The notes under the pieces were generated by a model. That model saw nothing but the letters and a program-made list of their open reading frames with translations. It was not told the origin of the DNA and made no database searches. A stretch of DNA of 64,000 bases from CAIWHR01 sp963836265. Its GTDB lineage: Bacteria > Pseudomonadota > Gammaproteobacteria > Burkholderiales > Casimicrobiaceae. The DNA is taken from positions 248,001 through 312,000 of the forward strand of contig CAWIIO010000002.1 of NCBI GenBank assembly GCA_963836265.1, given 5' to 3'. Made by a program: the position numbers and the translations under genes. Numbering within the stretch: position 1 is the stretch's first letter; each line of letters opens with the position of its first letter. Below are positions 15,628-24,565 of this stretch, in pieces.

Positions 15628-17982
15628 ATGGACGCCACCGTCACCGTCGCCGAATCGCGCGTACGCCGACGCCTTCGCGTGCGCGGAATCGTCCAGGGGG
15701 TGGGCTTCCGGCCGTTCGTCTATCGGCTCGCGTCCGAGCTCGCGCTCGACGGTTGGGTGGGCAACGATGCGGCGGGTGTCACGATCGAGGTGCAAGGCGA
15801 CGAACAACGGATCGTCCGTCTGACGCGCCGCTTGCGCGACGAAGCGCCCGCGCTCGCCCGCGTCGACGCGATCGACGTCGTCGATTGCGCGCCGCTTTCC
15901 GACGGCACGGGCTTCGCGATCCGCGAGAGCGGCGGCGGCCGGCCCGCAACGGCGATTCCACCGGACAGCGCGATCTGCGACGATTGCCTCGCGGAGCTAT
16001 TCGATCCTGCCGACCGCCGCTACCGTTACGCGTTCGTCAACTGCACGAATTGCGGGCCGCGTTATACGATCACGCGAAGATTGCCCTACGACCGGCCGAT
16101 GACGAGCATGGCGGCGTTCGGGCAATGCCCGCGGTGTCTCGCCGAATATCGTGCGCCGCGCGACCGCCGCTTCCACGCCGAGCCGAACGCCTGTCCCGCT
16201 TGCGGGCCGCGCCTCACGCTGCTCGATGCCATTGGCGTAGAGACGCGCGACGGCGACCCCGTCGCGCAAGCCGTGGCTCGGATCGCGCGCGGGGAAATCA
16301 TCGCGATCAAGGGTCTGGGGGGCTTCCACCTCGCGTGCGACGCGCGCAACGGCGATGCGGTCGCGCGTCTGCGCGAGCGCAAGGCGCGCGAGGAGAAGCC
16401 ATTCGCCGTGATGGTCGCAAGCGCCGTGTCGTTGCGGTGCTGGGCGGAGGTCGCGCCGGCGGACCGTGCGCTGCTCGAATCGCCCGAACGCCCGATCGTG
16501 CTGCTGCGCAAGCGATGCGACGTCGATGCCACGCTTTCCGGCGTCGCGCCCGGCCTCGCGTGGCTCGGCGCGATGCTGCCGTATACGCCGTTGCAATACC
16601 TGCTGTTTCACGAGGCCGCCGGTCGGCCCGCGGGCGCAAGCTGGCTTTCCGAGCCGCAGGAGCTCGTGCTCGTGATGACGAGCGCCAATGCGGGCGGGGA
16701 GCCGCTCGTCACCGCCAACGCCGAGGCGCTGGCAAGACTCGAGGGCATCGCCGATGCATTCCTCATCCACGATCGCGACATCGTCGTCCGCTGCGACGAT
16801 AGCGTAGTGCGTGCAGCCCCCGGCGCCGCGAAGCGGTTCCAGTTCGTCCGCCGTGCCCGGGGCTACACGCCACAGGCGATCCGCCTTGCCGCCGCAGGCC
16901 CGTGCGTCGTCGCGCTCGGCGGGCACTTCAAGAGCACCGTGTGCGTGACGCGCGGCGACGAGGCGTTCGTGTCGCAGCATATCGGCGACCTCGACAATGC
17001 GCCGACGTGCACGATGCTGATGGAGGTCGTCGAACACCTGGTGTCCATCCTCGGCGTCGAGCCGGAACTCGTCGCGCACGACTTGCACGCCGATTTTTTC
17101 AGCACGCGCCACGCGGCCCGGCTGGCGGCGCGCTGGAATGTTCCCGTTCGTGGCGTCCAGCACCACCACGCGCACATCGCCGCGGTGTTGGCCGAGCACC
17201 GTCGCGCCGGCGCCGTGCTGGGGCTCGCTCTCGACGGTGTCGGGCTCGGCACGGACGGTACAGCGTGGGGCGGCGAGCTCCTGCACGTCGACGGCGCGCG
17301 TTGCACGCGTCTCGGCCGTCTCGCACCGCTGCGCCTTCCCGGCGGCGACCGCGCGGCGCGGGAGCCTTGGCGGATGGCGGCGGCGGCGCTCGCGCGCGGC
17401 AATCGGGAGGCGGCGATCGGATCGCGGTTCGCCGACGAGCCGGCGGCAGGGGCCGTCGCAGCGATGCTCTCGCGCGGCTTCAACGCGCCGGAAACGAGCA
17501 GCATGGGGCGCTGGTTCGATGCCGCCGCGGGGCTCCTCGAGGTAAAGCGGCGGATGGCGTTCGAGGGCCAGGCGGCGATGCTGCTGGAAGGCCTAGCCGA
17601 GGCTCATGGCTCTGTTGCGCCCGACTGCTCGCTCTACGCGATCGACGCCGCGAACGAGCTCGATCTGACCGCGCTCGCGATGCGACTCGCCGACGAACGC
17701 GACGCCGGCTACGGCGCCGCACTCTTTCACTCGACCCTGGTCCGCGCCCTTGCGGACTGGGTCACGCAGACCGCCGAAGCACTCGATCTGACGAGCGTCG
17801 CGTGCGGCGGCGGATGCTTCCTCAACGCGATTGTCTCGCGAACGCTCACGGCCACGCTCGCCGCGCGCAATCTGACCGTGCTCGCAGCGCACGGCGTGCC
17901 GCCGAACGACGGCGGACTCTCGCTCGGGCAGGCGTGGGTCGCGCTGGCGGCGGCAGATCGAGAGCACCGAACGGAGGCCTGA
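15628..17982 (+). CDS. hypF: carbamoyltransferase HypF
   Basis: 784 residues. HypF makes the thiocarboxamide on HypE that becomes the cyanide ligands. Domains in order: acylphosphatase (GIVQGVGFRPFVYRLA, ~14-100), two zinc fingers (CDDCLAEL...NCTNCGP and CPRCLAEY...ACPACGP, ~110-190), a YrdC-like nucleotide domain (~200-390) and a Kae1-like carbamoyltransferase domain containing VRGVQHHHAHIAA and CGGGCFLNAIV. Full length, no defects seen. It sits 12 bp after hypB and 2 bp before hypC, as in the Cupriavidus hypA1B1F1CDEX order. Confidence 0.97.
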   Translation: MDATVTVAESRVRRRLRVRGIVQGVGFRPFVYRLASELALDGWVGNDAAGVTIEVQGDEQRIVRLTRRLRDEAPALARVDAIDVVDCAPLSDGTGFAIRESGGGRPATAIPPDSAICDDCLAELFDPADRRYRYAFVNCTNCGPRYTITRRLPYDRPMTSMAAFGQCPRCLAEYRAPRDRRFHAEPNACPACGPRLTLLDAIGVETRDGDPVAQAVARIARGEIIAIKGLGGFHLACDARNGDAVARLRERKAREEKPFAVMVASAVSLRCWAEVAPADRALLESPERPIVLLRKRCDVDATLSGVAPGLAWLGAMLPYTPLQYLLFHEAAGRPAGASWLSEPQELVLVMTSANAGGEPLVTANAEALARLEGIADAFLIHDRDIVVRCDDSVVRAAPGAAKRFQFVRRARGYTPQAIRLAAAGPCVVALGGHFKSTVCVTRGDEAFVSQHIGDLDNAPTCTMLMEVVEHLVSILGVEPELVAHDLHADFFSTRHAARLAARWNVPVRGVQHHHAHIAAVLAEHRRAGAVLGLALDGVGLGTDGTAWGGELLHVDGARCTRLGRLAPLRLPGGDRAAREPWRMAAAALARGNREAAIGSRFADEPAAGAVAAMLSRGFNAPETSSMGRWFDAAAGLLEVKRRMAFEGQAAMLLEGLAEAHGSVAPDCSLYAIDAANELDLTALAMRLADERDAGYGAALFHSTLVRALADWVTQTAEALDLTSVACGGGCFLNAIVSRTLTATLAARNLTVLAAHGVPPNDGGLSLGQAWVALAAADREHRTEA

Positions 17983-17984
17983 CG

Positions 17985-18218
17985 ATGTGCCTGGCGATCC
18001 CCGCCCGCGTGGTCGAGTTGCCGACGCCCGACACCGCGGTCGTCGACGTCGACGGCGTGCAGAAGCGGATCTCGCTCGCGCTCGTCGACGGCGTCGCGTG
18101 CGGCGACTACGTGATCGTCCACGTTGGCTACGCGCTCACGCGGTTGGACCCGGAGGAGGCCGAGCGCACGCTGCAGACCTTCGCCGAGGCCGGGCTCCTC
18201 GGTTCGGCGGCGCCATGA
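17985..18218 (+). CDS. hypC: hydrogenase assembly chaperone HypC
   Basis: 77 residues beginning MCLAIPARVVEL, with the invariant Cys2 that ligates the iron precursor. It forms the HypCD scaffold on which Fe(CN)2CO is built. The start follows the hypF stop at once and its stop overlaps hypD (ATGA). Together with HoxL (10598) the island carries two HypC-family chaperones, consistent with O2-tolerant systems. Confidence 0.96.
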   Translation: MCLAIPARVVELPTPDTAVVDVDGVQKRISLALVDGVACGDYVIVHVGYALTRLDPEEAERTLQTFAEAGLLGSAAP

Positions 18219-19417
18219 AGTACATCGACGAATTCCGCGATGGCGCGCTCGCGCGCAAGCTGGCGCAGGCGATCGCACGCGAAGCCGCGCCCGATCGCAG
18301 CTACAACCTGATGGAATTCTGCGGCGGCCACACGCACGCGATATCCCGCTACGGACTGAAGGACCTGCTGCCGGCGAACGTCAACATGATCCACGGGCCG
18401 GGCTGTCCGGTCTGCGTGCTCCCGATCGGGCGCATCGACAACGCGATCGACCTCGCCGCGCGACCGGGAATGATTCTCTGCACGTACGCCGACACGATGC
18501 GCGTTCCGGCGTCGAAGGGGCGCTCGCTCCTCAAGGCGAAGGCGGCCGGCGCCGACATCCGGATGGTCTATTCGTGCACCGACGCGCTCCGCATCGCTCG
18601 TGAACATCCCGGGCGCGAGGTCGCGTTCTTCGCGATTGGCTTCGAGACGACGACGCCGCCGACGGCCGTGGCGATCCTCGACGCCGCCGCGGCAAAGCTC
18701 GCGAACTTCAGCGTGTTCTGCAACCACGTGCTCACGCCCGCGGCGATTTCGAACATCCTGGAAGCGAAGGAAGTGCGCGAGCTCGGCACGGTGCCGCTCG
18801 ACGGCTTCATCGGACCGGCGCACGTGTCGACGGTGATCGGCAGCGAGCCCTACGAATATTTCGCCGAGGAATACGAGAAGCCCGTCGTCATCGCCGGCTT
18901 CGAGCCGCTCGACGTGATGCAGGCGATCCTGATGCTGGTCCGGCAATTGAACGCGGGGCGCGCCGAGGTCGAGAACGAGTTCACGCGCGCGGTGACGCGC
19001 GAGGGCAACGCCAAGGCGAAGTCGCTCGTGGCCGAGGTCTTCGAGCTGCGCCGCACGTTCGAGTGGCGCGGCCTGGGCGAGATTCCCTACAGCGCGCTCA
19101 GGATCAAGGAACGATACCAGGCTTTCGATGCCGAGATCCGCTACGGCATCGCCTACCGCTCGGTGCCGGACAACAAGGCCTGCGAATGCGGCGCGATCCT
19201 GCGCGGCGTGAAGAAACCGACCGACTGCAAGGTGTTCGGCACCGTCTGCACGCCCGAGAATCCGATCGGGTCGTGCATGGTGTCCTCCGAGGGCGCCTGC
19301 GCCGCGCACTACACGTACGGACGGTTCAAGGCTGCCGACGCCACCGCTACGCGGGTGGGCGTGAGCGCAGCGGCCGAAATTGCCGATGAGGCCGCAAGCG
19401 TGGGGGCGCATCGATGA
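18215..19417 (+). CDS. hypD: hydrogenase formation protein HypD
   Basis: 400 residues. The iron-sulfur scaffold protein where the cyanide and CO ligands are attached to iron. Conserved motifs are EFCGGHTHAI, HGPGCPVCVLP, FAIGFETTTPP, and the [4Fe-4S] segment CECGAILRG...TDCKVFG...CTPENPIGSC...GACAAHY. The final ~25 residues are a short variable tail. Start overlaps hypC, stop overlaps hypE (ATGA), so hypCDE are translationally coupled. Confidence 0.97.
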   Translation: MKYIDEFRDGALARKLAQAIAREAAPDRSYNLMEFCGGHTHAISRYGLKDLLPANVNMIHGPGCPVCVLPIGRIDNAIDLAARPGMILCTYADTMRVPASKGRSLLKAKAAGADIRMVYSCTDALRIAREHPGREVAFFAIGFETTTPPTAVAILDAAAAKLANFSVFCNHVLTPAAISNILEAKEVRELGTVPLDGFIGPAHVSTVIGSEPYEYFAEEYEKPVVIAGFEPLDVMQAILMLVRQLNAGRAEVENEFTRAVTREGNAKAKSLVAEVFELRRTFEWRGLGEIPYSALRIKERYQAFDAEIRYGIAYRSVPDNKACECGAILRGVKKPTDCKVFGTVCTPENPIGSCMVSSEGACAAHYTYGRFKAADATATRVGVSAAAEIADEAASVGAHR

Positions 19418-20466
19418 GCGGCGCCGTGCGCGAAAACTACGTGCGGCCCGTCGATTTCCGCCACGGCCGCGTCGACATGACGCATGGCAGCGGCGGCCGC
19501 GCGATGGCACAGCTCATAGACGAGCTGTTCGTGCGCGCGTTCGACAACGAATGGCTCGCGCAGCGCAACGACCAGGCGCGCTTCGCGGTATCGGCCGGCC
19601 GGATGGTCGTGTCGACCGACAGCCACGTCGTGTCGCCGCTGTTCTTTCCGGGCGGCGACATCGGCTGCCTGTCGGTGCACGGGACGATCAACGACGTCGC
19701 GATGGCCGGTGCGGTGCCGCTCCATCTGGCTGCCGGGTTCATCCTCGAGGAAGGCTTTCCTCTCGCCGAGCTCAAGCGCATCGTCGAATCGATGGCCGCG
19801 GCGGCGAAGGATGCCGGCGTGCCGGTCGTCACCGGCGACACCAAGGTCGTCGAGCAAGGGAAGGGGGACGGCGTTTTCATCACGACGACGGGCGTCGGCG
19901 TCGTTCCCGCAGGTGTGGACATCTCGGGCGATCGGGCGCGCCCCGGCGACGCGATCCTCGTCAACGGAACGATCGGCGACCACGGCGTCGCGATCATGTC
20001 GCTGCGCGAGAATCTGACCTTCGAGACGACGATCCGCTCGGACACGGCGGCGCTGCACCGTCTCGTCGCCGCGATGGTCGCCGCGGCGCCGGGAATCCAC
20101 TGCCTGCGCGATCCGACCCGCGGCGGTCTCGCGACGACGTTAAACGAGCTGGCCGGCCAGTCCGGGTGCGGAATGGTGATCGACGAAAGGCGGATTCCGG
20201 TACGACCACAGGTCAGCGCCGCGTGCGAGTTCCTGGGACTCGACCCGCTCTACGTCGCCAATGAAGGCAAGCTGGTCGCGATCTGTGCGCCCGGGGATGC
20301 CCCCCGGCTGCTCGCCGCGATGCGCGCGCATCCGCAGGGGAGCGATGCCGCGATCATCGGCGAAGTGAACGCCGACCCGCACCACTTCGTGCAGATGGAC
20401 ACGAGCTTCGGCGGCCGTCGTGTCGTCGACTGGCTGACCGGCGAGCAGTTGCCGAGAATCTGCTGA
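19414..20466 (+). CDS. hypE: hydrogenase maturation protein HypE
   Basis: 350 residues, PurM/AIR-synthase fold. Dehydrates the thiocarboxamide made by HypF on its own C-terminal cysteine to give thiocyanate, the cyanide donor; the required end PRIC is intact. The N-terminal MTHGSGGRAMAQLI and FFPGGDIGCLSVHGTINDVAM blocks are typical. The next gene hypX starts within the stop codon (TGATG). Confidence 0.97.
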   Translation: MSGAVRENYVRPVDFRHGRVDMTHGSGGRAMAQLIDELFVRAFDNEWLAQRNDQARFAVSAGRMVVSTDSHVVSPLFFPGGDIGCLSVHGTINDVAMAGAVPLHLAAGFILEEGFPLAELKRIVESMAAAAKDAGVPVVTGDTKVVEQGKGDGVFITTTGVGVVPAGVDISGDRARPGDAILVNGTIGDHGVAIMSLRENLTFETTIRSDTAALHRLVAAMVAAAPGIHCLRDPTRGGLATTLNELAGQSGCGMVIDERRIPVRPQVSAACEFLGLDPLYVANEGKLVAICAPGDAPRLLAAMRAHPQGSDAAIIGEVNADPHHFVQMDTSFGGRRVVDWLTGEQLPRIC

Positions 20467-22184
20467 TGCGCATCCTGCTCCTCACGCATTCGTTCAACAG
20501 TCTGGCGCAGCGGATCTATGCCGAGCTCCGCGCAGCGGCGCACGAGCTCTCGGTGGAGTTCGACGTCAACGACAGCGTGACCGAGGAAGCCGTCGAGCTC
20601 TGGCGGCCCGAGCTCATCGTCGCGCCGTTCCTGAAGCGCCGGATCCCCGAATCGGTGTGGCGGCGCCATCGTTGCCTCGTCGTTCATCCCGGGATCGAAG
20701 GCGACCGGGGACCCTCGGCGCTCGACTGGGCGATCCTCGACGGCGAGGCCGAATGGGGCGTGACCGTGCTCGAAGCGAACGGCGAAATGGACGCCGGCGA
20801 CGTCTGGGCGAGCGTCGGCTTCGCGTTGCGCGAGGCGACCAAGAGCAGCCTGTATCGCAACGAGGTCACCGAAGCTGCCGTCGCAGCGTTGAAGCTCGCG
20901 CTGGCTGGGATCGAGCGCGGCGAGAAGCCCATGCCGCTCGATTACCGGCGTCCGGACGTGCGCGGACGAATGCGTCCGCCGATGCGGCAGTCCGATCGCA
21001 CGATCGACTGGGCGGCCGACTCGGCGGCGACGGTGTTGCGCAAGATCCGCGCGGCGGACGGCGCGCCGGGGGTGCGCGACGAGATTCTGGGCGAGCAGGT
21101 CTACCTTTACGACGCGCATCGCGAGGACGCACTCCGGGGCCGGGCGGGTGATGTCATCGCGCAACGCGACGGCGCAATCCTGCGCGGCTGCGTCGACGGG
21201 GCGGTCTGGATCGGACACCTGAAGCGCGCGAGGCCGGACGAGCCGCAGTTCAAGTTGCCGGCAGCGCGCGTGCTCGGCGATCGTCTTTCCGGCGTGCCGG
21301 AAATTCCGCTCGCGCCGGACGCGGTCGTCACGGGCCCGACCTGGCGGCCGATCCGCTACGAGGAAGCGGGTGCCGTCGGCTACCTGCACTTTCCGTTCTA
21401 CAACGGCGCAATGGGCACCGCGGCGTGCGCGCGGCTCGGCGACGCCTACCGGTATGCCAAAGCGCGGCGGACGCGGGTGATCGTGCTCATGGGCGGACCG
21501 GACTTCTGGTCGAACGGCATCGACCTAAACCTGATCGAAGCCTCCGCCCATCCCGCCGAGGAATCGTGGCGGAACATCAACGCGATCGACGACCTCGTCC
21601 GGGAAATCGTTGGCACCGAGCACCAGCTCACGATCGCGGCGATGCAGGGGAATGCCGGTGCGGGCGGCGTGTTCGTCGCGCTCGCGGCCGATCGCGTCTA
21701 CGCGCGCGACGGCGTGATCCTCAATCCGCACTACAAGGCGATGGGGAACTTGTATGGCTCCGAATACTGGACGTATCTGCTTCCGCGACGCGTGGGACCC
21801 GAGCAGGTTCGCGCGCTCACGCAAACTCGGCAGCCGATCGTGGCGAGCGCGGCGGCGGCGATGGGGCTGGTCGATGGCCATTTCGGTGCGACACCCGCGC
21901 GGTTCCGGGCGGAGATCGCCGCGCGTGCGCAGACGCTTGCCGCCGATCCGGCGTTCGAGGATCTGCTCGCCGAGCGCAACGAGCGCCGGAAGGCCGACGA
22001 GGCGGTGAAAGCCCTCGAAACCTACCGCGCCGAGGAGCTCGCGAAGATGAAGCAGAACTTTTTCGGCTTCGACCCCAGCTATCATGTCGCCCGTTACCAC
22101 TTCGTGCTCAAGGTTCCGCGGTCGCGGACGCCGCTGTGGCTCGCCCGTCACCGCAGCGGTGGCGCCCGCCGCGCGGCCGCCTGA
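20466..22184 (+). CDS. hypX: HypX, CO-ligand-forming hydrogenase maturation factor
   Basis: 572 residues with two domains: an N-terminal formyltransferase-like half (VHPGIEGDRGPSALDWAI near 75-92) and a C-terminal crotonase/enoyl-CoA-hydratase half (MQGNAGAGGVFVALAADRV and LNPHYKAMGNLYGSEYW, ~390-430). Published work on Cupriavidus shows that HypX uses N10-formyl-tetrahydrofolate to make the active-site CO in air. Its presence supports aerobic maturation here. In Cupriavidus hoxA and hoxBCJ follow; here the next gene is a cytochrome c, 157 bp on. Confidence 0.95.
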   Translation: MRILLLTHSFNSLAQRIYAELRAAAHELSVEFDVNDSVTEEAVELWRPELIVAPFLKRRIPESVWRRHRCLVVHPGIEGDRGPSALDWAILDGEAEWGVTVLEANGEMDAGDVWASVGFALREATKSSLYRNEVTEAAVAALKLALAGIERGEKPMPLDYRRPDVRGRMRPPMRQSDRTIDWAADSAATVLRKIRAADGAPGVRDEILGEQVYLYDAHREDALRGRAGDVIAQRDGAILRGCVDGAVWIGHLKRARPDEPQFKLPAARVLGDRLSGVPEIPLAPDAVVTGPTWRPIRYEEAGAVGYLHFPFYNGAMGTAACARLGDAYRYAKARRTRVIVLMGGPDFWSNGIDLNLIEASAHPAEESWRNINAIDDLVREIVGTEHQLTIAAMQGNAGAGGVFVALAADRVYARDGVILNPHYKAMGNLYGSEYWTYLLPRRVGPEQVRALTQTRQPIVASAAAAMGLVDGHFGATPARFRAEIAARAQTLAADPAFEDLLAERNERRKADEAVKALETYRAEELAKMKQNFFGFDPSYHVARYHFVLKVPRSRTPLWLARHRSGGARRAAA

Positions 22185-22341
22185 AGCGTGCAAAGCACGG
22201 CGTCGCGGCGCTGCCAAGATTGCGCTATGTCAACCCCGGGAGCGGCGCGGCATGAAAACATGGAGCCCGGTTGCGCCGGACCGTGGGCGCGTGGATCGTC
22301 CATGCGCGCGGCCGGAGCACTCCCACGGGCAAGGAGCCAAA

Positions 22342-22626
22342 ATGAAAACGGTCGTGATGGCGGCGGTGATCGCCGCGGGTTTCATCTCGGTAGGGACGGC
22401 AAAAGCGCAGGACGGTGCAGCGCTGGCACAGAAGGACGGATGCATGACCTGCCACGCGGTCGACACGAAGAAGATCGGACCGTCGTTCAAGGATGCCGCC
22501 GCCAAGCTGAAGGGCAAGTCGGAGCACGACGTCGTCGCCGCGATCAAAGCCGCCAAGCCGCACGCATCGTCCAAGGCGTCGGACGCCGATCTGGCGGCGA
22601 TCGGCAAGTGGATCCAGTCGCTGTAG
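22342..22626 (+). CDS. small periplasmic class I cytochrome c (c551-like) with His at the Met-ligand position
   Basis: 94 residues. Signal peptide MKTVVMAAVIAAGFISVGTA, then one heme site CMTCH and the class I pattern KKIGPSFKDAAAKLKG and the C-terminal helix IGKWIQSL. In Pseudomonas c551 the Met heme ligand lies 16 residues before the conserved Trp of that helix; here that position is His (KPHASS) and no other Met exists after the CMTCH motif. Bis-His ligation is therefore likely. AAGGAGCC precedes the ATG. It is tandem with a paralogue 222 bp downstream and follows the hydrogenase genes. Confidence 0.88.
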   Translation: MKTVVMAAVIAAGFISVGTAKAQDGAALAQKDGCMTCHAVDTKKIGPSFKDAAAKLKGKSEHDVVAAIKAAKPHASSKASDADLAAIGKWIQSL

Positions 22627-22848
22627 GCCTTTTCCCACTGGGTCGGGTTCCCCGGCGTCGACCGGCAACGCGCGCAGCCGGGCGCCGGGGCGGTGGTTCG
22701 CGGGCCTCGCGATTTCGCGGCGTCCCCGTCAACTCCCGAGCGCCTGATGCGTTAGAATCCTCCGTCGCTGGCCGCTTTGAGCGCGGACCCACCGGGCGTG
22801 GCCGCGCGGACACGCGATCGAGCATTCAACCATCGAGGAGCGAACAAG

Positions 22849-23133
22849 ATGAAATCATTCGTGATTGCGGCCGTCGCGGTCGCGGGACTTGCGGTCACCG
22901 GCGCCGCGAGCGCGCAGGAAGCGTTGGCCAAGAGCAGCGGCTGTCTGAATTGCCACGACGTGAACACGAAAAAGATCGGCCCGGCATTCAAGGAGGTCGC
23001 CGCCAAGTACAAAGGCAAGGCCGACGCCGAGGCGATGCTCGTCGCCAAGCTCTCGGAGCACAAGGGTCACCCGGAAGTGAAGGCCAAGGGCGACGACCTG
23101 AAGTCGCTGGTCAAGTGGGTGTTATCGCAGTAG
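22849..23133 (+). CDS. second small periplasmic cytochrome c, paralogue of the preceding gene
   Basis: 94 residues with signal peptide (cleavage near ASAQ), heme site CLNCH, KKIGPAFKEVAAKYKG and C-terminal LVKWVLSQ. As in its neighbour, the position 16 residues before the Trp is His (KGHPEV) where c551 has Met; the only downstream Met (EAMLVAK) is far from the ligand loop. GAGGAGCG precedes the start. A strong terminator follows immediately. Role unproven: an electron shuttle for the hydrogenase/multiheme systems nearby is an inference from position. Confidence 0.88.
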   Translation: MKSFVIAAVAVAGLAVTGAASAQEALAKSSGCLNCHDVNTKKIGPAFKEVAAKYKGKADAEAMLVAKLSEHKGHPEVKAKGDDLKSLVKWVLSQ

Positions 23134-23154
23134 CGACTGCTTTCCCTGCCTGCG

Positions 23155-23181
23155 AAAAAGCCGGCCCCCGCCGGCTTTTTT
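23155..23181 (+). terminator. rho-independent terminator after the tandem cytochromes
   Basis: AAAAAGCCGGC (23155-23165), loop CCCC, GCCGGCTTTTT (23170-23180) followed by one more T. A perfect 11-bp stem with an A-tract before and T-tract after. It ends four bases before the first possible start of regB. Confidence 0.92.
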
Positions 23182-23184
23182 GTC

Positions 23185-24552
23185 ATGGACGCTGACGTGC
23201 CTTCCGCGCCTGGTTCGGGACCGCACGCGTCCGTCGCTGCCGGCGGGCTCCCCGTGCGGTCGGACCCGGGCCCATGGGTTCCTTCGGGGCGCGCCGTGGG
23301 CCCGCCGGCGCTGCTCGCGAGCCTGCGGCAACTCGTCCGCCTGCGCTTCGTCGCGATCGCCGGACAAGCTGGGGCCGTCGCGATCGCGCTCGCGCTCGGC
23401 GTCGCCCTCCCGACGGCTCCGCTCGTTACGGTGATCGGAGCGCTCATCGTGGCGAACGCGCTCACGCTGGTGCGGCTCGGGCGGGGAGCGCCGACCACGC
23501 ATTACGAAATCGCGGGCCATCTGGTACTCGATCTCGTTGCCTTCAGCGCGCTGCTGCTGCTCTCCGGGGGCACGGCGAACCCCTTCGCTCTCCTCTACCT
23601 GCTCCACGTCGTGCTGATTGCGCTGCTCCTGCCCTGGCGGCTCGCCCTCGCCGGTACGCTGCTCGTCGTGGGCAGCTTCACGCTTTCGTTCCGCTTCGCG
23701 ATGCCGCTCACCGTTGCTTCGGGCGAGCGGCTTTCCGACGCGCTGATGGCTGCGGGCCTGTGGGTGAGTTTCGCGCTGACCGCCGCGGTCACGGCGTGGT
23801 TCGTTGGCAGCGTCGTCGCGTCGTTGCGCGAGCACGACCGCTTGTTGCGCGAGGCGGCACGGAAGGCAGCCAACGACGAGGCGGTGCTCAGCGTCGGCAC
23901 GTTGGCCGCCGGCGCGGCGCACGAGCTCGGGACGCCGCTGATGACGATGACGGTGCTGATCGACCAAATGCGGCGCGAGGCGAGCTCACCCGAGCTCCAG
24001 CGCGACGCCGCGAGCCTCGCCGCGCAAATCAAGGCCTGCAACCAGGCGCTCGCCAATCTGGGCGCGGCGGCCGGACATACCTGCGCCCTCGGCGGCGGCC
24101 GCGCGCCGCTCGACCGTTTTCTCGCCGGGGTCATCGAGCGATTCCGCGCGCTGCGTCCAGATCAGGCGGTCGACGTCCGCTGGCAAGGAGTCGTTCCGGG
24201 GCCGGAGATCTTCACCGACCAGTCGCTGCAGCAGGCGATCCTGATCCTGCTCAACAACGCGGCCGACGCTTCGCCGCATCATGTCGGCGTCGATGGCCGG
24301 TGGGATGCCGTGTGGCTTGCCGTCGTCGTGGGCGACCGCGGGAGCGGGGTTCCGCCGCGCAACTTGGATAAGCTCGGCCGAACGTTCTTCACGACCAAGC
24401 AATCGGGACAGGGGACGGGGTTGGGCCTGGTCCTCGCCGCCTCGACGGTCGCCCGCCTGGGTGGCACGATCGGCTGGTCGAACCGGCCGGGCGGCGGGCT
24501 CTGCGCCGAAATCAGGGTGCCGTTGCGCGGCCTGATGGTAACGACAGGGTAA
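23185..24552 (+). CDS. regB: RegB/PrrB/RoxS-type redox sensor histidine kinase
   Basis: 455 residues from the ATG at 23185. Six hydrophobic segments (~55-205) include SGGTANPFALL (127-137), the ubiquinone-binding signature of RegB. The H-box AAHELGTPL carries H246, and C285 (QIKACNQAL) matches the redox-active cysteine of Rhodobacter RegB. N-, F- and G-boxes follow (LNNAADAS, VGDRGSGVP, GQGTGLGLVLA). The kinase signals respiratory/redox state to RegA. The start is uncertain: the first ~40 residues are low complexity, a terminator ends 4 bp upstream and no ribosome-binding site is visible, so a later GTG (e.g. 23296) is possible. Confidence 0.93.
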   Translation: MDADVPSAPGSGPHASVAAGGLPVRSDPGPWVPSGRAVGPPALLASLRQLVRLRFVAIAGQAGAVAIALALGVALPTAPLVTVIGALIVANALTLVRLGRGAPTTHYEIAGHLVLDLVAFSALLLLSGGTANPFALLYLLHVVLIALLLPWRLALAGTLLVVGSFTLSFRFAMPLTVASGERLSDALMAAGLWVSFALTAAVTAWFVGSVVASLREHDRLLREAARKAANDEAVLSVGTLAAGAAHELGTPLMTMTVLIDQMRREASSPELQRDAASLAAQIKACNQALANLGAAAGHTCALGGGRAPLDRFLAGVIERFRALRPDQAVDVRWQGVVPGPEIFTDQSLQQAILILLNNAADASPHHVGVDGRWDAVWLAVVVGDRGSGVPPRNLDKLGRTFFTTKQSGQGTGLGLVLAASTVARLGGTIGWSNRPGGGLCAEIRVPLRGLMVTTG

Positions 24553-24558
24553 CGACAG
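24537..24558. repeat. perfect 11-bp tandem duplication across the regB stop codon
   Basis: GGTAACGACAG occurs twice back to back (24537-24547 and 24548-24558), covering the last regB codons, its TAA stop and part of the 13-bp spacer before regA. The complementary strand reads CTGTCGTTACC twice, which contains the CGTTAC core also repeated upstream of hoxK and hoxM. Confidence 0.8.
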
Positions 24559-24565
24559 CGTCGCG

